Source: Rosettibacter primus
GTDB lineage: Bacteria > Bacteroidota > Ignavibacteria > Ignavibacteriales > Melioribacteraceae
NCBI RefSeq assembly: GCF_036860675.1
Contig: NZ_JAYKGK010000005.1
Location: forward strand, 62,001-126,000
DNA: 64,000 nt
Reading direction: 5' to 3'
The notes beneath the pieces are model-generated. The model made no database searches and was not told where the DNA came from. It saw only the letters and a program-made list of their open reading frames with translations. Shown piece after piece: positions 54,138-62,982 of the stretch (the first letter of the stretch is position 1; each line of letters opens with the position of its first letter). The translations under genes were made by a program, and so were the position numbers.

Positions 54138-56486
54138 TTATTTAAGGAATAACATTTTCCTTGTTAACTTATTTCCATTAAATTCCAAACTATAGAAATA
54201 TACGCCACTTGATAATCTATCAGGTTCAAAGTTTATTCTATAATATCCTGCAGTTTTATATTCGTTAAATAATGTGCTGATCTCTTTACCTAACAAATCA
54301 TATACTGATAATTTTACATTTCCATTATCTGGTAGATAATAATCAATAGATGTAGAAGGATTAAAGGGATTAGGATAATTTTGAGAAAGCCATAAACTTT
54401 TAGGGATTATATATTTATTATCTTCAGCAGATACAATTGTCACCACTGTATCTGTCAATAAATAAATTTGACACTCATAAGGTCCCAATTTCAAATTTAT
54501 GTTTGACAACTCGTTAGATTTCCCTGTAATTGTTTTACCATCTAATAAATTTGTTATATAATAACATTGAGCAGAATCCAAATTCAATTTATTAATGGGA
54601 AGTTTCATAGATGATTCAGTATTAACAAAAGAAAGATTTAAAACAACAAAAATATTCTCTTTATTAATCCATCTTCTGAAACCATAAATAAAAGAATTAT
54701 TATCTATAAAAAGTTCTTCGAAGTTATCTGAAGTAATGGAATTATATTTTTTCCTTAATGATAATAAATACTTATAGTGCTCGAATAATTTATACTTATC
54801 TAATGACTTAATAGAATTACTTGGCCAAAATATCATCCAGTCATTATAAGGATGACCTTTTTTGCCAATTTCCTGTCCATTAAATATCATAGGAACACCA
54901 TTCAATGTCATCAATAAAGCCGCAACCATTTTAGTTTGTTCAAGAGAATGATTTTCCATAAATCTATAAGTATCGTTATTTTCCATGAACCTCAAAATTT
55001 TTGCATTTTGTGAAAAACCATTACCATTATTCGTTAAAGCATTCCTTAAACTATTAACACGAGAAGTTATGTTACTTTGATTGAAAATTGTTTTGCTACC
55101 ATAAATATCTGTTGCCCATGACCAGTGAGAAACCCACCAATATTCTGGGGTCCAATCGTAGGCCACATCAAATCTTTCATCAAATACCTGCGGTTGTGAT
55201 GCTTTATCTTCTGCAATCAATAAAATCTCGGGTTTAATTCTCTTTAATGCAAATCTTAGTTTTTTTGTGAAATTGGGTGAACGGTCATTTGTTGCCCAGA
55301 CAGCATCAAAACGAAATCCATCAATATCAAAATTTGCTACCCAGTATTTAGCAGCTTCAATTAAATATTTTTCTGTCTCAGGATTATTATGATTCCAATT
55401 AGGCATATTACTCCAATCAAAGTAATAATAAAATCCATTTGAAGATAATTGTAAATCAGATAAATAATTACCCGACCCCTTCATCCGTTGATAGAAATTA
55501 TAATAATATGACTTACTTCCATATTTCAAGGAATGTTGAGCAAAAGGATGATATATTGATGAATGATTGATTACAAAATCTAATATTACATGAATTTTAT
55601 ATTTTCTTGCTTCAGTTATTAACTCTCTCAAATCATTTTCATTCCCATAATCTTGTCTTATCTTGAAATAATCAGTAACATCATAACCCTGCCCTTTATT
55701 ATATGTAGGGAAAATTGGCTGAAGATAAATTGTATTTATTCCAAGTTCGTATAATTCCGGAATTTTTTCTTTTACATCTTTTATCTTTCCATTTTCAACA
55801 AAAATATAAGGGGCTACTTGATAAATAATAGCTTTGTCTATCCATTCACTACGAGCTTTCTTGATATCAAAAGGTATTATGGTATTTCCTCTTTTTGTTA
55901 TATAAGTTCTACTTTTTACAGTATCGTTCCCTGATGTAATAGTTATTAGATTATAATAATATTCACCATCAGGGGCATTCAGCGGAAGTTGAAAAATTGG
56001 TTCTTCACCATAACTGTTAGTTAATAAGTAAGCCAGAGGATTATTTATATCTTCTTTCCAAAGAAATTTTAAAAAAACATTTTTAGGATTAGTTATTACT
56101 TCTTTTTTTAACCTTACATTATTGCCTATTACTTCTGCATAAGCATAAACCTCAGGTAAGATTTTATAACCTAATTTTAAAATTAATGTATCAGAAATAA
56201 ATTTATACCCACTACTATCAATTACAATAAATATTTCATTAACTCCATCGTCAAGATTCACCTCAACAGAAAATGTAAAATCATTTTTTACTATTACATC
56301 AACCGTGTTCCCATTCAGAAATAATTCAGCTTTAGAAAAATTATTTGATGATACAATTCCTGAAATAAATTGAACATGAGACCAAACTTCATTACCATAA
56401 ACTTTATCAAACTTTATGTCAATCCCGTAAATAGAGAATGTATAAATGATTACGATGGTTAAAAAATACTTAAATACTAAGTTCAT
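54138..56486 (-). CDS. T9SS-exported GH13 alpha-amylase family enzyme
   Basis: The 782-residue protein has a signal peptide, a beta-sandwich region (about 20-200) and a catalytic barrel (about 220-620). Regions I-III are canonical: DFVINH (His308), GFRFDAVW with nucleophile Asp394, and LIAEDKAS with acid/base Glu426. In region IV the usual His-Asp pair reads ENNDTYR, giving Asn504-Asp505. The C-terminus is a T9SS sorting domain (QNYPNPFNPSTSIDYYL, SSGVYFYSLEF). It is the only T9SS cargo in the right half of the window. It should cut an alpha-glucan, or the alpha-glucosidic part of the operon's target. Confidence 0.85.
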   Translation of the reverse strand: MNLVFKYFLTIVIIYTFSIYGIDIKFDKVYGNEVWSHVQFISGIVSSNNFSKAELFLNGNTVDVIVKNDFTFSVEVNLDDGVNEIFIVIDSSGYKFISDTLILKLGYKILPEVYAYAEVIGNNVRLKKEVITNPKNVFLKFLWKEDINNPLAYLLTNSYGEEPIFQLPLNAPDGEYYYNLITITSGNDTVKSRTYITKRGNTIIPFDIKKARSEWIDKAIIYQVAPYIFVENGKIKDVKEKIPELYELGINTIYLQPIFPTYNKGQGYDVTDYFKIRQDYGNENDLRELITEARKYKIHVILDFVINHSSIYHPFAQHSLKYGSKSYYYNFYQRMKGSGNYLSDLQLSSNGFYYYFDWSNMPNWNHNNPETEKYLIEAAKYWVANFDIDGFRFDAVWATNDRSPNFTKKLRFALKRIKPEILLIAEDKASQPQVFDERFDVAYDWTPEYWWVSHWSWATDIYGSKTIFNQSNITSRVNSLRNALTNNGNGFSQNAKILRFMENNDTYRFMENHSLEQTKMVAALLMTLNGVPMIFNGQEIGKKGHPYNDWMIFWPSNSIKSLDKYKLFEHYKYLLSLRKKYNSITSDNFEELFIDNNSFIYGFRRWINKENIFVVLNLSFVNTESSMKLPINKLNLDSAQCYYITNLLDGKTITGKSNELSNINLKLGPYECQIYLLTDTVVTIVSAEDNKYIIPKSLWLSQNYPNPFNPSTSIDYYLPDNGNVKLSVYDLLGKEISTLFNEYKTAGYYRINFEPDRLSSGVYFYSLEFNGNKLTRKMLFLK

Positions 56487-56490
56487 ACAA

Positions 56491-58128
56491 TTACCTTAAT
56501 ATTTCCCATTTTTCCAAAAGTTCTTTTAACCTATAAAAAGACATTTTTGGTGAGCTATCCTCTCTTACTAAACCTCCATTAATTATGAACGGTCTGAAAT
56601 CAGAAAAGTCATACCAATTAATTGCTTTAATAGAAGGTCGTGAATAACAAATTGTATACACTTGTTCAAGCCAATCAGCTTGAAGTTCTTCATCCCATTG
56701 ACGATGCCAATCATAGGGTAAATTAAAGTCTTTTAATGGTTGTAGTGTATACGGGTTTATTCCACCTGATGTAGCACCTATTTCAGTGATATAAATAGGT
56801 TTATTAAATTTTTCAAAGCGCTCAAGAAGTCTAACAATGTCTGATAAATCTCTGTTTGGAAAATAAATTTGAATACCAAGAACATCAAAATCTACACCAC
56901 CATTTATCATGTCTTCAATATATTTTCTTGGTGAGCGTAAGGGACGCGTAGCGTCCATTCTAGCCATTCTTCCTCTTGCTACATACTCAGCCCATGGATA
57001 ACAATTATTCAAAATTGTCACAACTTTAGGATTAACTTCTTTTGTTTTATCAAATGCAAATTTTGTTAGTTCTAAAATCTCAGCTTCAGTATGGTTATGA
57101 ATATTAGCCCAATCATGATATTCATTAAATACTTCCCAATGTAAAACATTATTACCATAATGAGTAACTAAATCGTATATATGCTTATCCATGTATTTTT
57201 TTAGTTGTTCAAAATTTTTACTTTTAAGCCATTCTGGGGTTACAGTAGGATGAAACCAAAATAAGGGTCTTCCTTCGATAGTAATATTATTTTTTAACAA
57301 CCAATTAACAATGTTATCTTTAATTCCCCAATTATAAACACCTTCTTCAGGTTCGAATAGTTCGTACCAAGTATCCCACACATAATGAGTAATTGTAGCA
57401 TAATTAAAAATCTCCGTAAATCTCTTGACAAAATCTTCCGATTTAGCCCAAACATATTGACGGGTTTCACAGCCGAAATAAACCTTATCAATTCTTTTAT
57501 TTTTTTCAATTTCGTATCTGGCTTTTTCAATTTCCATCTTTTCACCTGCATGAAGAGCATAAAGAAGAGCCTTATCTGAAAAATCGGAACATTGTTTTTC
57601 ATCATTTATTTTCTTTGTAGCAGATTCAAAAAGTTCTTCTGATAATGCTAATAAGTATTCAACTTCTGGAGAAAATGCTATCCCTGTTTTTTTATAATTC
57701 AATTTAACTTTTCTATTCCTAATTATACGAGATTTTGCAAATTCATAATTTAGGTTAAAACATCTACCACTGTTGAAGTCCTTTATGGAATAAAGTTCTC
57801 CACCATTATCTGCAGTAAGCATTATATATCCAAATCCCTCAACGAACCAACGTGTATTTAAAGAAAATCTTTTTTTACCTAATTCTTTTGGAACAATAAT
57901 TCCTTCATTAGATACTTTAGTATTTGAAAGAAATGGATCTTCCTGTTCATCCGTCAAATAAGCAAAATCTATTTTAGGCATCCATGGATGAGGATTTGGT
58001 TTGAATATTAAATCATTTTCTGTTTTTGCAAATAAATTAAGATATTTATTAAACGTAGAACTAATAGTAACTGTACCTAAAGCTAAAATTGATTTTGTTA
58101 AAAAATTTCTTCTTGTAAAATTACCCAT
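56491..58128 (-). CDS. GH10-like glycosidase paralog 4, Tat-type signal
   Basis: The 545-residue protein starts with a twin-arginine-like signal (TRRNFLTKSILALGTVTIS). An N-terminal domain (about 40-150) found in all four paralogs includes LTADNGGELYS and FNLNYEFAKSRIIRNR. The barrel shows FGCETRQY, FEPEEGVYNW, GRPLFWFHPTVTPEWL, acid/base Glu336 in WEVFNEYHDW and nucleophile Glu449 in YITEIGA, the clan GH-A order seen in GH10 xylanases. The GH10 TPENEMKW element is replaced by ATITHYVWDTW, so this is a remote branch. It probably cuts a beta-linked glycan in the periplasm. It is followed 4 bases later by the GH13 gene. Confidence 0.75.
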   Translation of the reverse strand: MGNFTRRNFLTKSILALGTVTISSTFNKYLNLFAKTENDLIFKPNPHPWMPKIDFAYLTDEQEDPFLSNTKVSNEGIIVPKELGKKRFSLNTRWFVEGFGYIMLTADNGGELYSIKDFNSGRCFNLNYEFAKSRIIRNRKVKLNYKKTGIAFSPEVEYLLALSEELFESATKKINDEKQCSDFSDKALLYALHAGEKMEIEKARYEIEKNKRIDKVYFGCETRQYVWAKSEDFVKRFTEIFNYATITHYVWDTWYELFEPEEGVYNWGIKDNIVNWLLKNNITIEGRPLFWFHPTVTPEWLKSKNFEQLKKYMDKHIYDLVTHYGNNVLHWEVFNEYHDWANIHNHTEAEILELTKFAFDKTKEVNPKVVTILNNCYPWAEYVARGRMARMDATRPLRSPRKYIEDMINGGVDFDVLGIQIYFPNRDLSDIVRLLERFEKFNKPIYITEIGATSGGINPYTLQPLKDFNLPYDWHRQWDEELQADWLEQVYTICYSRPSIKAINWYDFSDFRPFIINGGLVREDSSPKMSFYRLKELLEKWEILR

Positions 58129-58139
58129 AAAAGCACCTT

Positions 58140-59681
58140 TCAGATTAACTGTAATTTTTGCTTTAATTTAATTAACCTATCACAAGCAGATTTTTTTTCA
58201 CCATTAACAGAACGGAGCAATCCACCATATTTTAAAAAACCATAAGGATCTACAAAATCATACCAGTTAGCAGCTTCTATATATTTTTTTGAATAAGCTA
58301 TTGAAAAAATAATTTCAAGCCAATTTGCTTGTAACTCTTCATCCCAATGGCGATGCCACTCATAAGGCTGAGTAAACCAATCTAAATCTTCATCACAAAA
58401 TTCTTGTGTAATTCCCTTAGAGGGAGCTCCAACTTCTGCTAAATGGAGAGGTTTTTTAAATTCTTCATATCTTTCGATAAATTCTACTGTTTCAGTTATT
58501 GTTCTATGGACAAAATAAACTTGTACTCCAATTAAATCGAAATCTACATCAGCATCTAACAATTGTTTTGTAAATTGATAAGGAGTTCTCTGAGGATATT
58601 TGGCTTCTTTTAAAAACCATTTTTTACGCTGTATATAATCTGCAAATGGGCAACAATTATTAATTAATAATTTAATTTCTGGATTAGTATCTCTTGCAAC
58701 TTCACAAATAAGTTTTGTTATTTCAATTGTTTGGTTATGATTCAATTCCAATTCATTAGCCCAGTCATGGAGCTCATTAACAACTTCCCATATTTTTATT
58801 CTATTTCCATAATGACTTATAACTTCTTTTACATGATTAGTTAAATAATTCTTTAATTCATTGTAAGATTTTTTATAAAGCCAATCTGGGGTAACCCAAC
58901 CATGAGTCCAAAATAGAGGTCTTCCAACCACAGTAATATTTTTTTCAAGCAGTTTGTCTAAAAGAATATCTCGTTCTTTAAACTGTTTTTTCCCTTCTTC
59001 TGGTTCAAAATCCACTATATCACCTTTAAGATAATGGGTAATAGTAGCAAGATTAAATAGTTCAGTAAATCTTTCGAAGAAAAGACTTTCATCCATCTTA
59101 AAATATGCACGAGTATCACAACCAAAAAGAAAATTCTTTCTCACACTATTTTTTTCAATCAAATAATTTGCATATTCTATTTCTATTAATTCACTTACTA
59201 ACAATGAATAGACTAGTGACTTTTGGGAATTCTCAGCGCATTTTAAATCGTCATGTTCAAAAAGACGTGCTTTTTGAAGAAAGTCATTTGCTATTTCTGA
59301 TAATTTTAATATTTCATTTGATGGATTAAAGCCCATTGATTTTGTTTTTTCAAATCTTTTCTGATTTCTGTAAACTCTTGTTTTTGCCAACTCATAATTT
59401 AGGTTAAAAACATGTTCTCCATTTAATGGGAACTCATAAAGTTCACCTTCATTATCGGCGGGTAGATATAAATATCCATAACCCTCTACATTCCAGCGTA
59501 CAGATATTGAAAACTTCTTCAAGCAATTATCGTTTGAAATAATTATCCCATTATTGTTAACAGAAATATTCGAATAAAAAACATCACCATTTTCATCTAT
59601 GGTTAAAACAAAATCATTTAAATGTGGTCCTCTCCCTTTTTGTATAAATATTGGTTTGAATCTAACTACTTTTCTTGACAT
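58140..59681 (-). CDS. GH10-like glycosidase paralog 3, no signal peptide
   Basis: The 513-residue protein has the same plan as its neighbours but begins directly with the shared N-terminal domain (VVRFKPIFIQKGRGPHLNDF) and has no export signal. LPADNEGELYE and LNYELAKTRVYRN mark the shared domain. Catalytic residues are Glu303 (WEVVNELHDW) and Glu416 (HLAEVGAPS), and EWHRHWDEELQANWLE and AANWYDFVDP follow. It is predicted to be cytoplasmic and to act on imported oligosaccharides. It is the most diverged of the four in the first domain (ADNEG instead of ADNGG). Confidence 0.72.
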   Translation of the reverse strand: MSRKVVRFKPIFIQKGRGPHLNDFVLTIDENGDVFYSNISVNNNGIIISNDNCLKKFSISVRWNVEGYGYLYLPADNEGELYEFPLNGEHVFNLNYELAKTRVYRNQKRFEKTKSMGFNPSNEILKLSEIANDFLQKARLFEHDDLKCAENSQKSLVYSLLVSELIEIEYANYLIEKNSVRKNFLFGCDTRAYFKMDESLFFERFTELFNLATITHYLKGDIVDFEPEEGKKQFKERDILLDKLLEKNITVVGRPLFWTHGWVTPDWLYKKSYNELKNYLTNHVKEVISHYGNRIKIWEVVNELHDWANELELNHNQTIEITKLICEVARDTNPEIKLLINNCCPFADYIQRKKWFLKEAKYPQRTPYQFTKQLLDADVDFDLIGVQVYFVHRTITETVEFIERYEEFKKPLHLAEVGAPSKGITQEFCDEDLDWFTQPYEWHRHWDEELQANWLEIIFSIAYSKKYIEAANWYDFVDPYGFLKYGGLLRSVNGEKKSACDRLIKLKQKLQLI

Positions 59682-59721
59682 TAAAACCCCACAATTTATT
59701 CGTCGATTTTAGATTTCATCA

Positions 59722-61266
59722 TTAATTAATTCCCCATTTTTTTCTTAATAAAAGGATTCTATCAAATGATAATTTTTTTTCACCTTTAGGTGATTTCAAA
59801 ATTCCACCTCCTTTAATCCATGAAAATGGGTCTACAAAATCATACCAGTTTATGGCTTCTATCCATGATTTACTGTAAGCATACGAGTAAAGGGCTTCTA
59901 TCCAATCAGCTTGTAATTCTTCATCCCAATGACGGTGCCATGCATATGGTTCATTCGGAATTTCAAGTATACCTGTTTTAACAGATTCCTCAGTAGGTCC
60001 TGAGGAAGCTCCTATTTCCGTTATATGAACAGGACGATTAAAATCTTTTAATCTTTCAAGTAAAATTATAATATCAGAAATGTCACGATAAGGGAAATAC
60101 ATCTGTTGACCAGTAATTGTAAAATTGACTCCAGCATCAGCAAGATCTTTCATAAATTGATATGGGGTTCTTTGAGGGTAAGTTGCATCTAATTCTCCCC
60201 ATTTCTTTAGTTGAACATATTCAGCATATGGACAACAGTTGTTTATTAGTCTATGTATTTGGGGATTAACATACTCAGCAACATCGCAAGCAAATTTTGT
60301 GAGTTCAATTATTTGTTCTGGTTTTAACCTCAGTTCATTTGCCCAATCATGAGCTTCGTTAACTATTTCCCAAGCATAAATATCATTACCATAAAAGTTC
60401 ATTACTTTTTTAGTATGGTCTTCCACATATTTCATTAAGGAATCAAAATCTTTTTTTCTAAGCCAGTCTGGAGTAACTGTTCTATAAAACCAGAAAAGAG
60501 GTCTTCCTTCTACCGTTATATTTCTTTTCTTTAATTCATCTAAAACTAATTTTCGAAGATTAAATTGTTTTTTCCCTTCGATAGGTTCAAAATCTTGATA
60601 TACAGAACTTACAAGGTAATGTGTAATGGTTGCATAATTGAATAATTGAGAAAATAATTCCAAAAACAAGTCAGGATCCATTTGATTAAATCCTCTCGCA
60701 TCACATCCTATAAAAAAATTATCCCTCTTATTTTTTTTGTTAATATCAAAATTTACCTTATCTAACTCAATTAATTCGCTTGTTTTCATTGCATAGAGTA
60801 GGCACTTTTGGGAATAATAACCACATTTATTTTCATCATTAAGACAATTAGTTGCATCCTTAAATAAACTTTCTGATAAATCATTAAACGCCATTACTTC
60901 AGTTGAAGGACTCCATCCATCTTTTTTATGTAGAGCAATTCTTTCCCTGTTACGAACTATTCTGCTTTTTGCCAATTCATAATTAAGATTTAATACAACT
61001 TCATTTTTATCTTCTGGAAGTGTATAAAATTTTCCACCATTATCAGCTGTAATAAAAAGGTATCCAAAACCTTCTACGTTCCACCTTACGTTAATTCCAA
61101 ACTTCTCTTTCCCAAAAGTCTCTGAAATAACAACACCTTCTTTTGAAACATTTATATCTGAATAAAAAGCATCCCAGTTTTCATCACTCGCATAAGCCCA
61201 ATCCAAAAGGTTTGGACCCGAGCCTCTTTGAACAAAAATAGGTTTGAATATTAATTTGCCTTTCAT
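59722..61266 (-). CDS. GH10-like glycosidase paralog 2, no signal peptide
   Basis: The 514-residue protein is most like paralog 3 in layout: it starts with FKPIFVQRGSGPNLLDWAY and lacks any signal. The shared first domain has WNVEGFGYLFITADNGG and LNLNYELAKSRIVRNR. The barrel has FIGCDARGF, GRPLFWFYRTVTPDWL, Glu304 (WEIVNEAHDW) and Glu417 (HITEIGASS). Both catalytic glutamates are present, so it should be active, and it is probably cytoplasmic. Having two intracellular copies suggests different oligosaccharide lengths or linkages. The gap to paralog 1 is 25 bases. Confidence 0.72.
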   Translation of the reverse strand: MKGKLIFKPIFVQRGSGPNLLDWAYASDENWDAFYSDINVSKEGVVISETFGKEKFGINVRWNVEGFGYLFITADNGGKFYTLPEDKNEVVLNLNYELAKSRIVRNRERIALHKKDGWSPSTEVMAFNDLSESLFKDATNCLNDENKCGYYSQKCLLYAMKTSELIELDKVNFDINKKNKRDNFFIGCDARGFNQMDPDLFLELFSQLFNYATITHYLVSSVYQDFEPIEGKKQFNLRKLVLDELKKRNITVEGRPLFWFYRTVTPDWLRKKDFDSLMKYVEDHTKKVMNFYGNDIYAWEIVNEAHDWANELRLKPEQIIELTKFACDVAEYVNPQIHRLINNCCPYAEYVQLKKWGELDATYPQRTPYQFMKDLADAGVNFTITGQQMYFPYRDISDIIILLERLKDFNRPVHITEIGASSGPTEESVKTGILEIPNEPYAWHRHWDEELQADWIEALYSYAYSKSWIEAINWYDFVDPFSWIKGGGILKSPKGEKKLSFDRILLLRKKWGIN

Positions 61267-61291
61267 TGTTAATCCTTATAAATGAATAATA

Positions 61292-62971
61292 TTATATTGG
61301 TAAATTTTTAAATTTATTTTGTAATCTTTTTAATCTATAAAAAGCTTCTTTCTTATCACCTTTAATATTTCTAAGTAAACCCCCATTTTCCATAAATGAG
61401 CCGGGGTCAATAAAGTCAAACCAGTTTATTGCATGTATGTAATTTTTACTGTATAATAAAGTATAAATATCTTCAAGCCAATCTGCTTGAGTTTCTTCGT
61501 CCCAGGGACGGTGCCACAAATAAGGTTCTTTAGGAAAGTTTGATTTACCAGTTTTTATAGTTTCATTTGTTGGTCCACCACTTGCACCTATTTCAGAGAT
61601 ATGCATAGGTTTCCCAAGTGTGGAAAGTTTTTCTATAAGCATTATTGTATCCTGCAAATCACGATATGGGAAATAGAGTTGCTGTTCTAATATATCAAAA
61701 TCAATCCCTTCATCAATTAACTCTTTTGAAAACTTATAAGGTGATCTTTGTTTACATACAGCCTTCTTACCAGAAGAATATTGATTTAACTGAACATATT
61801 CAGCAAAAGGACAACAATTATTTATGGTTCTTTTAACTTTAGGAGCAACCGATTTAGCAATATCATTTATCAACCGTGTTAATTCAATAGTTTGCTCATT
61901 TGTTAAATTTAATTCATTTGCCCAATCGTGTAATTCATTAACAATTTCCATTGCATACAAATAGTCTCCAAAATATTTCATTGTATCATAAGTTAATTTT
62001 TCGGCATACTTTAATAAATTATCATATTTCATATTTCTTAACCACTCAGGCATACAGCAGTCATGAAACCAAAATAATAATCTCCCTTGTACTTTAATAC
62101 CCCTTTCAATTAACTTTTTAATCAGTACTTCTCTTGTTTGTGTATTAATAATTCCAGGATAGGGTTGATAATCAGACATCATCCCATCATTTTTAGCCAC
62201 AAATGTGATATTTGCATAATTAAAAAGTTCACTGAAAAGTTCGAGAAAGGTATCCTGATACATTTGATAAAAACTTCTTGCATCACATCCAAAAAAAAAT
62301 CCTTCTCTATAACCATTTTTGTTAATATCAAATTTGGCTTTTTCTAATTCCATAATTTCGCTTGCCCAAAGAGCATACATTAACGAACGCTGTGAAAATT
62401 CCGCACATTTAAATTTGTCATCAATATTTTTGTCTGCCTCTTCAAGGAATTCTTCTGAAAGATTGATAAAAGTAAGAAGCTCTTTTGTTGGCTGCCAATT
62501 ATCTTTAACAAAATCATTAATTCGTTTTCTATTTCTTACAACGCGACTGTTTGCGAACTCATAATTAAGCAATAAAGTTTTAGTTTTCCCTTTTGGAGGC
62601 AATTCATAAAAGTATCCTCCATTATCAGCAGTAATATTCGTAAACCCAAATCCTTCTGCGTTCCAACGTATATTAATTCCAAATTTTTTTTCATCATAAG
62701 TATCTAAAACTTTGATTTTATTGTTTTCTATTAGAATATTTGAATAAAAAGCATCCCATTGAGTATCAGTAGTCCATGCCAATGGATAAATATGCGGTCC
62801 TCTCCCTTTTTGTACATAAATTAATTCGAATATTAACTCACCTTTTATGATTTTTTTTTCTGTTCTCGATTTAGTTATAATTTCAGGAAAATCTTTAGCA
62901 TAAATCGAAGGAATTACAGATGTCCCTAAACCTATAATTCCAGCTTTGGATAGAAATTCTCTTCTTTTCAT
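61292..62971 (-). CDS. GH10-like glycosidase paralog 1, Tat-type signal
   Basis: The 559-residue protein opens with a twin-arginine-like signal (KRREFLSKAGIIGLGTSVI). The shared domain follows (FELIYVQKGRGPHIYPLAW, ITADNGGYFYELP, NYEFANSRVVRNRK), then the GH10-like barrel with FFGCDARSFYQ, GRLLFWFHDCCMPEWL, Glu346 (MEIVNELHDW) and Glu460 (HISEIGASG). CCMPEWL replaces TPDWL, adding two cysteines. It follows the MFS transporter gene by 11 bases and is the first of the four-gene tandem. Export across the inner membrane after folding is predicted from the signal. Confidence 0.74.
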   Translation of the reverse strand: MKRREFLSKAGIIGLGTSVIPSIYAKDFPEIITKSRTEKKIIKGELIFELIYVQKGRGPHIYPLAWTTDTQWDAFYSNILIENNKIKVLDTYDEKKFGINIRWNAEGFGFTNITADNGGYFYELPPKGKTKTLLLNYEFANSRVVRNRKRINDFVKDNWQPTKELLTFINLSEEFLEEADKNIDDKFKCAEFSQRSLMYALWASEIMELEKAKFDINKNGYREGFFFGCDARSFYQMYQDTFLELFSELFNYANITFVAKNDGMMSDYQPYPGIINTQTREVLIKKLIERGIKVQGRLLFWFHDCCMPEWLRNMKYDNLLKYAEKLTYDTMKYFGDYLYAMEIVNELHDWANELNLTNEQTIELTRLINDIAKSVAPKVKRTINNCCPFAEYVQLNQYSSGKKAVCKQRSPYKFSKELIDEGIDFDILEQQLYFPYRDLQDTIMLIEKLSTLGKPMHISEIGASGGPTNETIKTGKSNFPKEPYLWHRPWDEETQADWLEDIYTLLYSKNYIHAINWFDFIDPGSFMENGGLLRNIKGDKKEAFYRLKRLQNKFKNLPI

Positions 62972-62982
62972 ATCAATATAAT

